A stretch of DNA of 64,000 bases from Pomphorhynchus laevis (taxonomy: Eukaryota > Acanthocephala > Palaeacanthocephala > Echinorhynchida > Pomphorhynchidae). The notes below the pieces were generated by a model. The model was not told the DNA's origin. It searched no databases and saw only the letters and a program-made list of their open reading frames with translations. The stretch's first letter is position 1. Every line of letters begins with the position of its first letter. The stretch is from NCBI GenBank assembly GCA_012934845.2, contig WNNJ02000185.1, positions 186,001 through 250,000 of the forward strand, in the 5' to 3' direction. Of the stretch, positions 45,600 to 56,750 are shown in pieces. The translations under genes were made by a program, and so were the position numbers.

Positions 45600-45792
45600 A
45601 CTTTCATTCTGGGGCGTATTGTTTAGCCCGTTCGAGGTTATCTCTAAGGGATACGATCTGCATTCACTTCACAAGCTGGAACGAGATCCGCATTTGTACT
45701 GTCGCTGTGCAAGGCTTTATCCGACTTATTCTCAGCACTGGTCTTACGATAGTCAGCATTACAAAAACCACAGAAAAACCATTTGTAATTGA
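45600..45792 (-). pseudogene. Fragment of a LINE ORF1 with CGFC motif
   Basis: The minus strand reads FFCGFCNADYRK and continues about 40 residues to a stop. DFYCGFCSATM (LINE-E ORF1) and DFVCGFCANKL (LINE-B ORF1) are parallel. Family assignment uncertain. Confidence 0.5.
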
Positions 45793-45937
45793 GAATTAAT
45801 AATGTTGTATGTTATTTATTGTAAGTAGTTATAACAAGATTTTTTAAAAGAATTTTTTAAACTGCGATTGAGCATTCTGTGGAGCACAAGTATTTTATTA
45901 ATCTCGGTGGACAAGATTTTCCGCGAGCGAAACGAGC

Positions 45938-46026
45938 GGAACTGAAATATGGAACTGAAATATGGAACTGAAATATGGAACTGAAATATGGATTTGAAAT
46001 ATGGAACTGAAATATGGAACTGAAAT
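45938..46026 (+). repeat. 13-bp minisatellite, about seven units
   Basis: GGAACTGAAATAT repeated from 45,938 with one variant unit (GGATTTGAAATAT) and a partial last unit. Confidence 0.95.
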
Positions 46027-46477
46027 TTTTATCTTTATATTATTGATGTTTTCAGTATATTTACTTTTATTACTTAAATAAAAATTGTATCGCATATTAC
46101 ATTAAAATCAGCTCCAAGAACTATATTGAATGGTTACAATCGAAAAAATCATCTAAAGATTACTTTATGTTTTACACTCAAGACACGGAATTATCTCTAG
46201 TTGTAACTAGTTTGATGTTTAAATTTCAAAATATTGTACTATGTAATACGCGAGCAGCGTATTGCACACAGTCATATCTTCGAATGACTCAAAAATATTT
46301 TATTTTATAGTGGCAAATGTAATATTTGCTCATTTTTGCCAATTTTTCATTTGAAGAATACACTTTATGCACTTAAAAAGTTAAAGAGTTTTTTTCATCC
46401 TACTACGATATCATACTTACTTTCGAACGCGTGAATAATATTCCACAACTATTGATTTTGCGATAGACTGCCGCAAT
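46027..46477. other. AT-rich DNA, nothing recognised
   Basis: No gene or repeat identified, apart from a weak GTGGCAAATG string at 46,311 that may be a LINE-B-like 3' stub. Confidence 0.4.
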
Positions 46478-46985
46478 GATTATAAAAGACTTATTTTAAC
46501 GTAACAAATGCGTGGCAACGCACGCTTACATGACCGCAGCAAAACGAAAATCTAAATAATGTGTCGAGGAGGTGGGTACGGAGGCGGCATTTAAATGTGA
46601 TAAAGGAGGGAGCGCGGCGAACGTCGAGAGGGAGTTGATTCCAGGCGAGTGATGCGGCGACGAGGAAGGATCGGAGACCATAGTTGTTGGAGTAATTGGG
46701 AACGTGGAGTAAGAGGGTATGACGGGAACGCAGCGATAGCGAGGTGGGGCGAGTGTCGTTTAAGAAAGGAAGGTTGATGAACGATGGGGAGCCGACAGCG
46801 ATGAGACGAAAAGTTACGAGAAGGCGGAGTTTGATGCTGATGTGGATGGTGGGCCAGGAGAGTTGGGCAAGATATGTGGATGTGTGGTCGAAGCGACGGA
46901 TACGAAAGAGCATTCGATTAGTCGTTGTAGGGGTAGGATGATGGATTTTGGAGAATTGGCGAAAAGGCTAAGGCAATAATCATTT
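46478..46985 (-). mobile_element. LINE-B fragment, RT C terminus and 3' end
   Basis: Minus strand, equal to 15,183-15,700 of copy 2. A 140-codon stretch is open, with HTSTYLAQLSWPTIHISIKL and LVAASLAWNQLPLDVRRAPS. The 3' hairpin reads GCGTGCGTTGCCACGC. It is the best-preserved C terminus of the family here. Confidence 0.9.
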
Positions 46986-47175
46986 TAAGGAAAATATGCA
47001 ATTAAAGGTGTATTTATCTCGTTGTGTCTCACCGACTTTATTAGTAGAAAACTAGATGTTGAAAGTATTGGGAATAACTTTAAAAACATTTGATTTTATA
47101 TCTCTTTGCCGATAATTATTGAAAATTAAGGCGCCTCTGGCAGAAGGTGGACCACTTAGCTATTTTGCAATATAT

Positions 47176-47225
47176 CGTCTCCCTCAATCTTAGCGTGTGT
47201 AAGATGCTAAGATTGAGGGGAGACG
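47176..47225. repeat. Hairpin with 19-20 bp arms
   Basis: CGTCTCCCTCAATCTTAGC, 11-nt loop, GCTAAGATTGAGGGGAGACG; one bulged base. Weak complementarity continues outward (CTATTTTGCA, TGTAAAATAG). Confidence 0.9.
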
Positions 47226-47380
47226 GTCTACATGTGTAAAATAGTTGAAAGCAATAAGAGACAAACTTATACATATTTCAGATAAATTTCCCAATTTTAC
47301 AGTTGTTGACAAGTGACAAGATCAATAAGCAGAAACCAGCGTGGTATGATTTATGAAGTCTTATAAATCTAAAAAGTCTT

Positions 47381-47469
47381 TGTTGTGACTTTATAACTGA
47401 ACTATGTTTACATGTTTCTACTTTTACATATTTCTAGATATTGAATAAAGCCTAGTTTGGTTCATTACA
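47381..47469 (+). repeat. Gypsy-1 5' LTR, 89 bp
   Basis: TGTTGTGACT ... GGTTCATTACA; TG..CA ends. AATAAA is at 47,444. Confidence 0.92.
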
Positions 47470-47482
47470 ATTTATTCAATAT
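47438..47482 (+). promoter_or_regulatory. Gypsy-1 candidate self-primer and primer-binding site
   Basis: ATATTGAATAAA inside the LTR (47,438-47,449) is the exact complement of TTTATTCAATAT (47,471-47,482), which begins one base after the LTR. No match to a tRNA 3' end (TGG..) is seen at that position. The layout fits RNA self-priming as known for Tf1-type elements. Confidence 0.6.
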
Positions 47483-47529
47483 TGTTATTACTGATGAAGC
47501 GATATTTAAAGCCTGAATAGCTTACTCTA

Positions 47530-48340
47530 CTTCCCAATTCGGACGATGCACAACAACAATGGGAATACTGGCGATATCGTTTCGACGCGTTCATCGCTCG
47601 TTTGGAAGCACCTACCGACGCTGATAAGCTTGATATTCTTATGAATCATCTCACACACGCTGTTCGCACGAGTTCATAAGTGTAAAACGTTCAAAGATGC
47701 GATGGACATCCTTTCAAAATCATTCACGGCAACCCGAAATCCTCTCTTCGACTGATACAAGCTATATACATCCAAGCACAAGAATGATCAATCAGTCAAG
47801 GATTACATGGATAATTTGGAATCCCTCGCTCGACGATGCACATTCAATCCTTTGGGTTCAGAGGAGCACCAGAATTTGATTATCTGCGATGCTTTCATTG
47901 CCGGAATTGCGTCTAATTTCATTAGACAACGGATTCTAGAGTCTAACTGTGTCGATCGCAATCAGGCATTTCAAATGGCCCAGACGATCGAACTAGCTCA
48001 AATACAAGCTGCGTCGTTTAATGCATCTCAGTTACCCGATCAGACGACAACTCTAGACGAAGTTCAAATACATTTGACGATTCACCGAGATTCCACGACT
48101 CCCTCTCGAGATGAAACTTCAGCGTTTGTTCAAAAATCTCAGCGAAAATGCATTTTCTGCGGTGGACGATCACATCGGCGATCCGATTGTCCTGCTCGTG
48201 ACGCTACATGTCATTACTGCAACAAACAAGGACATTTCAAGCGCGCTTGTCTTACTAAGCAACGAAATGGCCGAAAATTGACTTCACAGACAATTTCAGT
48301 AATCCAGTCGAACAACCGAACTGCTTCGCAGACAATCGAA
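47530..48340 (+). pseudogene. Gypsy-1 gag region (fossil)
   Basis: Gag-type capsid region followed by two zinc knuckles. LESLARRCTFNPLGS and DAFIAGIASNFIRQRIL are typical of insect Gypsy gag proteins of this group. Broken. Confidence 0.8.
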
Positions 48341-48359
48341 TGACAATTACATGGCTTAC

Positions 48360-49960
48360 TAATTACAGTTAGTATAAAAAATAATGACATTAGAGCTCTA
48401 ATTGACACGGGAAGTTCTTCAAATTTCATAGACTCTAGATGTGCATCCGATCTCAAATTACGTACGTCCCGTGTAATGCAAAAATCTCTTTGGCCGATCA
48501 GAAATGTCATTCGAGATGTCTCCGCGAATCTGTTGTATCATTAAACTATAACGAAAATACTTATCATTCTACCTTTTTCGTAATGGAGGGATTGTGTTGT
48601 CTATTAATACTAGGAAAGCCATTCTTGTCCAAACATTCGTCCATTACCATAAATTGTGGCGATCCAAGTGGAAATCCACTCGTCATTTGTACACTCAACG
48701 CAATGAAGATTGAACCTCCGAAGCTCTTCCCTCCAGATTGTATTAATTGGAAGTCTATAACTACCCCTACACGTAGACAATCCCCTAAAATCTCGCTTTT
48801 ATTAAGCTCGAAATCCAACGTTTGCTAAAAGAACAAATAATCGAACCTTTAATGTCTCCTTGGCGATCTCAGGTGTTGATTGTTCTCAGAAATAATAATA
48901 AATGTCGACTAGTAGTTTATTACTCTCAGACTGTAAACCGACTGACAGAACTAGACGCTTATCCTCTACCACGCATAGATGATCTCATTAATAAAATGGC
49001 TACCCAAAACGTATTTTCGCGGATAGATCTTAAAAACGCATACCATCAGGTTGAACTACGAGAAGAGCGACGATTTACAGCATTTGAGGCAAACGGCGGT
49101 TTATATCAATTTACAAGAGTACCTTTCGGACTAACCAATGCCGACTTATTAACCAGATTATCTAAACCGAATCACTAAATGGGACTTACGCCTACTTGGA
49201 TGACGTTGTTATTTGCGGGAAGGACTTAAACGAGCATAACGAAAATCTCGAAAAATTTACTGAAACATCTAGAAAATACAACATCACATTGAACTATGAG
49301 AAATGCGCATTTTAAGCAAAAACTATCCGTATTTTAGGGTATGAGATTGGCAATAACATCAAACGTCCTGACAGTGAACGAGTTGAGGCATTAAAGAATC
49401 TAAAAGTTCCATCAGAAAAAAAGAGGTTAAAACGCATTCTCGGACTGTTCTATCATTACGCAAAATGGATTCCACAGTTTTCAAAACGAGTAAAACCGTT
49501 AAGCACTGAAGAATTCCCTTTGAATATTGACGCCTTGCGTGCCTTCGCTGACATTCGAGACTCTATCATTGAATCTAGCCTGGCTCCTATAGATTTTGAT
49601 AAACGTTTCACTATAGAAACAGATGCATCGGAATATGCAATTGGCGCTGTCCTCTCTCAACAATCTCGACCTGTTGCGTTCTTTTTGAAAACTTTGCCGC
49701 CTTCCTCAATTCGAATGTCTTCTATCGAAAAGAAAGCATACGCGTTAGTTGAGAGCGTCCTATATTGGCGACACTATGTGGCATCTAATCAATTCGATAT
49801 AATCACAGACCAGCGTTCCGTTTCGTTTATATTCGATAAACTACACCACAGTAAGATTAAAAACTAAAAAATAATGCGCTGGCGACTTGATCTTTCGGAA
49901 TTCGACTTTAACGTTATCTACCGACAAGGAAGTCAAAACGAAGCTGCCGACGCCCTGTCG
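48360..49960 (+). pseudogene. Gypsy-1 protease, RT and RNase H (fossil)
   Basis: Aspartic protease LIDTGSSSNFIDS, RT entry LDAYPLPRIDDLINKM, FSRIDLKNAYHQV, VPFGLTNA, and RNase H with IETDASEYAIGAVLSQQ. Broken. Confidence 0.85.
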
Positions 49961-50029
49961 CGCGATGTTGCGTTAGCATGTTCAGCTACCCAGCATACGA
50001 ATGATCTATCCAAGCTTCAACGAATTCAC

Positions 50030-51177
50030 CAGACATTATGTCACCCTGGAACTACCAGATTATATCATTTTGTACGTTCTCAGAATCTTCCGTACTCGAG
50101 TTCTGATGTTAGGCAAGTCGTATCGGAGTGTGTCTCATGCAGTGAAATAAAGCCTTAGTTTGACAAACCCAACCAATCATCCCTTATTCGTTCTAATAGG
50201 CCTTTTGAAAGGTTATCGATGGATTTCAAAAGACTGTTACCCACTGATTCTCGAAATAGATATATGCTAACGGTCATCGACGAATATAGTCGCTACCCAT
50301 TCGAGTTTGCATGTAGTGATATGACATCGAGTTGCGTTATCAAGTGTTTAAGTCAGATAGTCAGCCTATTCGGGGCCCCTTCGTCTATACATAGTGATAG
50401 GGGTCTCGCGTTCACGTTGAAAGAATTTCAAAACTACATCCAGGGCATAGGAACAGTTTTAACTCACTCTAGTATTTACCACCCACAAGGGAATGGGCAA
50501 GTAGAGAGACTAAATGGCTCACTTTGGCGAACAATACGATTGTGTCTGAAGGATCTATCCAAACCGATCTCAAAATGGGAAGACGCACTACCGGATGCTT
50601 TACAATCAATAAGGAGCTTACTATGTAATGCGACAAATTCTCCTACTCACGAGCGTATGTTCAATTTAAAATATCGCCCCCAATGTCAAGCGGAATACCT
50701 CACTGGTTGACCAGCAGTGGACCTGTTTGGGTTCGCAACTTTACACCAGGTTCTAAGTACTGCGAGTCTGTAAAGAAAGCCCATTTGATTAATGCTAACC
50801 CTAAATTCGCTATAATTAGAACGGGCGACAACCGCGAATGTACCGTCTCCACTCGGGATCTAGCTCGATATCCTCGTCATTTGATGGACAACGACAAAAA
50901 TAGCGACAAAGATATGTTATCTGATAATTATCCGGTAACCGATGCCCGCGAATTTCCAAGAAACGATTGTATGAACTCGGGTACACCGCCCGATCATGTG
51001 ATGGATCACAAAGGAAGCTCTATCGAAGTGTCAACACTTAATGATGCCGAGAAGACTACCACAATACAGATGAAAAATCAAGACACTGGTGTTGACAACG
51101 AGGCTCCGAATCGACGTGCAAGACGTTTACCTCCTCGGTGTAAAGACTATATTGTGGGGATGAATGTTGTAACTTAA
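50030..51177 (+). pseudogene. Gypsy-1 integrase (fossil)
   Basis: Zinc-binding region near 50.04-50.15 kb, catalytic core with VIDEYSRYPF, IHSDRGLAF and HPQGNGQVERLNGS, and a basic C-terminal tail RRARRLPPRCKDY. The stop codon lies inside the 3' LTR. Confidence 0.85.
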
Positions 51178-51253
51178 TAACTGAACTATGTTTACATATT
51201 TCTACTTTTACATATTTCTATATATTGGATAAAGCCTAGTTTGGTTCATTACA
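51165..51253 (+). repeat. Gypsy-1 3' LTR, 89 bp
   Basis: TGTTGTAACT ... GGTTCATTACA, followed by the GTCTT target duplication. Confidence 0.92.
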
Positions 51254-51299
51254 GTCTTCAAAAAGTCATTGAGAGATAATATATCTTATACCACAATAC

Positions 51300-51620
51300 A
51301 ATTTCTTACGTACTGGTTTTAGGATGTTGAGAATATCAAAACGGCGAGAATATGATATGACCTTAGCGAATTCAGTTACTAGACATCCTAAAAGGTTTTG
51401 GTTTTATGTGAAGAAGTTTAATTTTCTCAATCAATTTTCGTATTACGTGTAGATCATGGTATTGTGTAGCCTCAAAATGAAATGACCAAAGATTTGCAGA
51501 TGTATTTACATTATTTAACACGTTATTCTCAATGGACGAAGCTCAAACAAATACAAATGCATCGTATTTGATCGTGAATCCATTAGAAAAGCATTTTGCA
51601 TTAGGTAGCCTTTCTTAATT
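51300..51620 (+). mobile_element. LINE fragment, endonuclease-RT linker
   Basis: Reads ANSVTRHPKRFWFYVKKFN, parallel to the NNVTRNPKLLWFYVRRNI linker of LINE-E copy 1, and decays after it. It is on the opposite strand to that copy. Confidence 0.65.
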
Positions 51621-51857
51621 TTCTACTTCCGGTCCCAATGACGGTCTCAGACGACGCGTCTGAGAACAAACTTTAACATAGCACAAAGGAAAACCATCTA
51701 TCCCATTAACCATTCACCATAATGCAATAAGATCTAGGTAATATAGGCTCTGATCCAAAGATGGTATCTTTAGAAATTCAAGCCGCTCACGATATGAATA
51801 TGATCCATTTATACACATTCGAGAACCTATACGAAGGATTGACTCTAGTCTATTGAA

Positions 51858-53339
51858 CTATTTCTTAGTGTACGGAAAAACTGCTTGCACGCAGTACTCT
51901 ATATGCGGGCGAACAAGAGAGCAGTAAAGTCGTTTGAAAACATATGGATTAATACGATTAAATGCATTTTTGACGCAGTACATAGCTCGCAAATCCCTGT
52001 TATAGGCAAACTCTGTATTTGATCGAGATTTCAATGTCCTATGCACCATGGCACCCAGATCGCTATACTCCATGACGACATTAAGAATTGAAGTTCCTAG
52101 GCGAAAATGACGGTCATCGCAACGCCTTCCTAATTTCATGTGGCCGCATTTGTCAACATTGATCTTCATACCAGTAGCCTCACTCCATTGGTATATTTCA
52201 TTAAGGTCTTCCTGCAGGGAAATGCCAAGCGGATCAATATCATCTACAGACCATAGTTTGAGGTCGTCAGCAAAAGCATGACAGGGACTCTGAATCCGCA
52301 GCAACAAATCGTTAAGAACACAATAAACAGCAGAGGTCCTAGTACGGTACCCTGCAGAACACCACAGTAAATGCGTCTGGGAGTTGGAAGATGGGTGCCA
52401 ACTCTCACTCTAAAGAATCGATTACGTAGGAAATGTTGAACCCACTTACACAACATTACAGGAATGCCATAGTAATGCTACCAAGCTCTCATGCGGCACC
52501 CGATCGAATGCTCTTGAACAGTCAATGAATACCACATTGATTGATTTGCCGCGACTGACCGCATCAATCTACATTTTGCGTGAAGTCAATAAGTTAGTTA
52601 AGCAGGAACCACCAGGGAGGAAACCGTGTTGAGAAGACGACATTATTCCAAGTTCCCTAAAGTGATGCCTGATCCGGGTGGCGATCAACTTTTCAAACAC
52701 TTTGCATAGAGAACTAGTAAGGCTGATTGGTCTATAGTCAGTACAATCGGTTGCAATGGTTTTCTTTGGGATCGGAACTACGATGGCAGTTTTCCAGACA
52801 TCAGGATCAAATTAACTGGTCAAACTTTTTTCAAAAATAGCAAGAAGAGAAAGAGCCAAATATCTAGATAAATTCTTCAAGAGAAACGGAAAAATGTCGT
52901 CAGGGCCGGTAGAGCTAAATGTGTCAAGCTGACCTATAATCTCACTAATCGTTACTGGAAGAAAACGCAAAAATTGCCCTAATGCTACACCATGCGAAGT
53001 GATAGAAGCTCTAGATGAATTATTTGCCGGTAGCGTAAAATACGTAGCAAGGCATTCCACAATACCACTCTGAGAAGTTATCACACATCCCTCCGCATTA
53101 AGGACATACTTGATTTCTGTGTTAAGGGTTATGTTACGACGAACATAAAACCATAATAGTTTTGGATTTCGTGTTACATTATTAGCGATAGACGATTCGA
53201 ATACATATCGTTTTGCTTCTTTCACCCGAGTACACAGATTTCGAACATATTTATATCTGGCAGAGAAACTTGAGTCAGAACGCTGAAGCTTCCATAAACA
53301 ATTTTGTGAACTTATTAGTTGTCTGACGTCGAAATCTAC
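51858..53339 (-). pseudogene. LINE-E copy 1 ORF2, reverse transcriptase part, broken
   Basis: Linker VTRNPKLLWFYVRRN, FSSTGPDDIFPFLLKN, then after a stop WKTAIVVPIPKKTIATDCTD, SQHGFLPGGSCLTNLL, VVFIDCSRAFDRVPHESL (motif A), CGVLQGTVLGPLLF (motif B), AFADDLKLWS (motif C, FADD) and VKNAFNRINPYVFKRLYCS. About four stops or frameshifts interrupt it. Catalytic residues are otherwise kept. Confidence 0.85.
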
Positions 53340-54449
53340 TCATGCAGGTGACTTAGCAGCATAAGAGGATTCGCGCATTGGGACAAGAATATCAGATAAT
53401 TTATGTAGGTAATCAATGATCATATTTAATGATAGCTTGTCTGGGTTCATGAAAGTACACGCGAATTGGTTGTAAACTCTCAAAACATCTTCTCTTCTCA
53501 CTTTTGACCAATGACGTTTGGAAGTTTTTGAGCTAGGTGGACAGAATCTGGAATAAGAAACAGCCGTCAAGGAGAGCAAGCAGTGGTCACTACTTCCTAA
53601 AGGAGGGAGATGATCAACTTTGATTATGTCTCCTACATATCTGGAAAACACCAGATCAAGTACCGAATCCGATCTTGAAGTTAAGCAAGTTGGTTCTTGT
53701 ACGTGCTGAATCAGCATGAGTTCTTCAGCTAGGAACCCAGATATTTTCCTTTCTGTGGAACTATCATCAGAAAAGACATAGTCTGACCATCTAGATCGTG
53801 GAAGATTAAAATCACCCAAAAGAATAAAGTGAGGGGAGGAACAAACCGATTGTAAAATAAGTTCTTGTTGATCAGTGTCTGCAATTACTGATGGAGATCG
53901 ATATACGACGCAGAAATTCATATTGGTAGCTGTGTGATCGATACGGAAGCATAGAGTTTTAAACGACCAACAAGGGTTACAAACATTCAACACCTCAGAT
54001 GCGAGGAAATTTTCTCTGACATATGCGGCGACACCGCCACCTCGCCTACCTGATATCCTGTCGCTTCGTAGAAGGCGAAATCCAGGAATGTTCACAGTGG
54101 TATCGACAATATATTGATGCAACCAGGATTCAGCAATGCAGAAAATGTCGTACGAATGAGAAAGCATGTGATACTTCAACTTCGCTATTTGAGCAGGCAA
54201 ATTACGAAAATTAGAATACCCAATCGATAAATAGCGTGTGGGTTGTGGTAAGGGATTACTAGGAACGGTGAATAATTTGTTGAATGAAACTAAGTGTCCC
54301 AGATCAGAATTGAAACTAATGCTACCCAAGAGTTGCGATGAATGACTTTTGAAACTACCTTTTCCAGACGAACTAGCAAGATTTAGACTGGATACTGCTG
54401 AGTGACGCTGTTGATCGTTATCGGATTCCAACGAGCTACTGTCCGCCAT
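53340..54449 (-). CDS. LINE-E copy 1 ORF2, APE endonuclease part
   Basis: 369 residues from ATG at 54,449. The endonuclease domain is complete: SIGYSNFRNLPAQIAKLKYH, YDIFCIAESWLH, RRGGGVAAYV, MNFCVVYRSP, FILLGDFNLPRSRW, LDLVFSRYVGD and the catalytic LGSSDHCLL. It ends SYAAKSPA at a TGA where relatives would have Trp (next residues VDFDVRQL), so the natural ORF2 continues into the RT section after this nonsense change. Confidence 0.88.
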   Translation of the reverse strand: MADSSSLESDNDQQRHSAVSSLNLASSSGKGSFKSHSSQLLGSISFNSDLGHLVSFNKLFTVPSNPLPQPTRYLSIGYSNFRNLPAQIAKLKYHMLSHSYDIFCIAESWLHQYIVDTTVNIPGFRLLRSDRISGRRGGGVAAYVRENFLASEVLNVCNPCWSFKTLCFRIDHTATNMNFCVVYRSPSVIADTDQQELILQSVCSSPHFILLGDFNLPRSRWSDYVFSDDSSTERKISGFLAEELMLIQHVQEPTCLTSRSDSVLDLVFSRYVGDIIKVDHLPPLGSSDHCLLSLTAVSYSRFCPPSSKTSKRHWSKVRREDVLRVYNQFACTFMNPDKLSLNMIIDYLHKLSDILVPMRESSYAAKSPA

Positions 54450-55062
54450 TTGGCAACCTGAAAATTTGAGATTTTATTCTTATTTTTGGCCTTCTGTTTT
54501 CTATCGATGACCCACTCGAATCGCTACCTCTGATTTCACCCAATTGATGGTCTGTCGATCCAGCGTTTCGTGTAGGTTGCAATAGGGAGTTGAGCCATAT
54601 CCTTCCTTTGTTTACAGCTGGTGTAGTTTGTTTAACATGAATGACCGATTTTTCTTTTTCCTGAAAGGATGACAGCATTTGAAGTTGAGCATTTGAAGTA
54701 TTATCGTGCTGATGCGTAGATGACAGTGAAAGTAATTCAATCCGCGGTTCACATAGGTCAGGAGTTGAACTGTCATCTAATGGCAGCTTAACGACAGGAT
54801 TAACGGTACAGGTGTTTATCGAAGTTTGATGGTCCGTACGGTCTTGAGAGACACGAACGTCATTTAAGTTGAGAGGTAACGATATATCACAACAATTCAC
54901 ATCACAATCAATATCTTCCACTAGTTTCATTTGGAGGGCCGAAATCATTGTAGCAGAACAAAAGCCGCAATAAAAGTCCTTGCTCTTGAGTGACGACTCG
55001 GTATTTAAAGGAAATGTCGACAATAGACTACACTTCACAGCCTTTATTGCAGCATTCGACCT
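54436..55062 (-). CDS. LINE-E copy 1 ORF1
   Basis: About 200 codons open, read from upstream (AAIKAVKCSLLS) because the only start of the listed frame is GTG. It has DFYCGFCSATM near the N terminus, a Cys pair shared with LINE-B ORF1, then a Ser/Thr/Asp-rich middle and a basic C-terminal ENRRPKIRIKSQIFRLPNGG. It probably binds RNA (by position). The last codons overlap ORF2: ATGGCGGACAGTAG holds the ORF2 ATG and the ORF1 TAG. Confidence 0.7.
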   Translation of the reverse strand, partial: RSNAAIKAVKCSLLSTFPLNTESSLKSKDFYCGFCSATMISALQMKLVEDIDCDVNCCDISLPLNLNDVRVSQDRTDHQTSINTCTVNPVVKLPLDDSSTPDLCEPRIELLSLSSTHQHDNTSNAQLQMLSSFQEKEKSVIHVKQTTPAVNKGRIWLNSLLQPTRNAGSTDHQLGEIRGSDSSGSSIENRRPKIRIKSQIFRLPNGGQ

Positions 55063-55079
55063 CTAGCCGCTTATATGCA

Positions 55080-55545
55080 TTACGATGTTGCGTGATATGC
55101 ATGGTGTTTGACGCTCTTTTCGAATTTGCTTTCTTCATTGTATGTATATGTAAGTTTAATTAACCAAAGATTTTAACCAGTCCAAGTAGATCAGCAAGTT
55201 GTATTGTGAATAGAGTCTTTGTGTATTTAAGCTTTGAGTAGTTATATGTGAAATAATTGTATGTATTGTAATGGGCTTGAACACATAAATTTTTGTATGT
55301 TAATTTATCTCTCAAACTTCTTTGATTGTTGTAATGATTGTTGTCTTCAGTAATCGTTGTAAGTAATCGTTGTAAATATTGTCTTGTATGTTATTTATCT
55401 CAAACTTTTTTAAGGTCTAAATCTATTTAAATTCGCAATTCAAGATTTTTATATAATGAACGATAGCTGCCTACGTTTTTATATAAATTTGTGTTAATTT
55501 GAATTGTACAGTTTTGTGAGGGTATAAAACAGCCATTTTGGCTAC
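55080..55545. other. AT-rich spacer with a TATA-like box
   Basis: Contains TAATCGTTGTAA short repeats near 55,350 and GAGGGTATAAAACAGCC near 55,518. No gene is recognised. The TATA-like string could belong to the adjoining Penelope-like element or be chance. Confidence 0.35.
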
Positions 55546-55661
55546 ACCTAAATAACTGAAAATTGTTCATCAAAATCCCATTCATTGCATTTAAATACCA
55601 TAGCTACTTTATTTAAACTTCTAGCAAAATCTAATCTAGTAGCTGTGCTTGTGTTAGAAAA

Positions 55662-56226
55662 TTCAAAATGTGAAAAGAGTACCATTTTGCAACACAATAA
55701 AAAGCGCAAAAATTTCTTGTGATATTTCGATCTTGACATAGATCATCATCAGACATCTGTAAAATAAAAAATACAAATTACATTAAATTGTAAGTTATCT
55801 AATTTAGTAGTATTTAAAAATTAAAAAATCTTTAATGTCTTTACGAATCCTTCATCTTTGCGATTGATAGTAGGATTCATCTCTTTGATGAATATCGCTT
55901 CTAGAATTCGTAAATTCACAACATTACGTTCTTCATTAAAGACTTTGTACTATCAATTATTTCCTTTTTAGATAACTTAATGTTATGTTCATCTTCCATA
56001 TGCTTCTTAATCACACCGCTATATGAATGTTGAGTCATTCGTGAATACAACCGTTGCTTCGTATAACCAATATAAATGTTAGAACTGACCTTACATTCAG
56101 CTTTGAACATGTGAATTGGTATACAGTGTTGTGCAAGGGTCTTTGAATCGTACAATTTTTCAATATTGTGTGGCTAAGTTTCAGGCTGTTATAATATATT
56201 CTCAATTTTACTATCTTTTCTGATGT
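55662..56226 (-). repeat. Left inverted arm of the Penelope-like element
   Basis: Pairs with 56,751-57,203. It carries about 125 bp near 55.88-56.0 kb that the right arm lacks. Confidence 0.88.
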
Positions 56227-56690
56227 AACTTATTTCTTCATTATATAACGTAATTTATTTTCTTACAAACAGGATGTAAATATGTATTGGCTACAATAAT
56301 ACACTATTAATTCATCAGTATTTGTATGCGGCTGTCGTGCACTATGGTTCGTAGTTAGAAAATTCCTAATCATTCTATTAACAAATCTAAATTGATAGTT
56401 ATTATTAACAAGAATTTGTCTAATTCGTTCTAATTCCTTATGCAATTCATCCCAGTTAGTGCAAATACGATAGGCGCGGTGCAGTAGCGATTTAATAACA
56501 CTCTCTTTGTATTTGAGCGGGCATATGCTAGAAACATTCAGTCACTGACCATCATAAGTGATCTTTCTGTATACCGAGCACTCAAATTTATTGTCAATGT
56601 TGTTGAAAAGTACGTCGAGGAACGGTAATACATTTTGGTTTTCAAACTCAACCGTAAAATGAAGGCATGACGATTGCTCAACATGGCATT
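55905..56690 (-). pseudogene. Penelope-like RT end and GIY-YIG domain
   Basis: RT C-terminal segment (LPFLDV, SVYRKITYD, LLHRAYRIC), a linker with HKELERIRQILVNNNY, and the GIY-YIG nuclease with SSNIYIGYTKQRLYSRMTQH and GVIKKHMEDEHNIKLSKKE. GIY-YIG domains serve as the endonuclease of Penelope-like elements. 5'-truncated and broken. Confidence 0.8.
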
Positions 56691-56750
56691 TTATTTTCTC
56701 TCCTGAAAATATTTTTTAGAAGACAAAATAATATAATTATTTTCAATATT

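Larger units (their letters stand above)
47381..51253 (+). mobile_element. Gypsy-1, LTR retrotransposon fossil with very short LTRs
   Basis: Gypsy/Ty3-type element flanked by a 5-bp target duplication GTCTT (47,376-47,380 and 51,254-51,258). LTRs are 89 bp, about five differences apart (roughly 94% alike), so moderately old. Parts in order: gag with a CCHC knuckle (CIFCGGRSHRRSDC and CHYCNKQGHFKRAC near 48.15-48.25 kb), protease (LIDTGSSSNF), RT, RNase H, integrase. The coding region is broken in roughly half a dozen places. Confidence 0.92.
51700..55075 (-). mobile_element. LINE-E copy 1, nearly full length
   Basis: Two-ORF APE-type LINE: ORF1 (54.44-55.06 kb), ORF2 endonuclease (53.34-54.45 kb), RT (51.86-53.23 kb) and a C-terminal stub to about 51.7 kb. 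ORF1 and ORF2 overlap by 14 nt. The 3' end is not clear. Confidence 0.88.

Noticed and set aside
45427-45792. 121-codon + strand ORF
   Set aside because: No recognisable motif, while the minus strand shows an FFCGFC ORF1 motif over the same bases.
45938-46026. CRISPR-like array
   Set aside because: Units are 13 bp in direct contact with no spacers; it is a minisatellite.
55518-55535. Host promoter at the TATA-like GGGTATAAAACAGCC
   Set aside because: No host gene follows on either strand; the Penelope-like remnant begins directly beside it.
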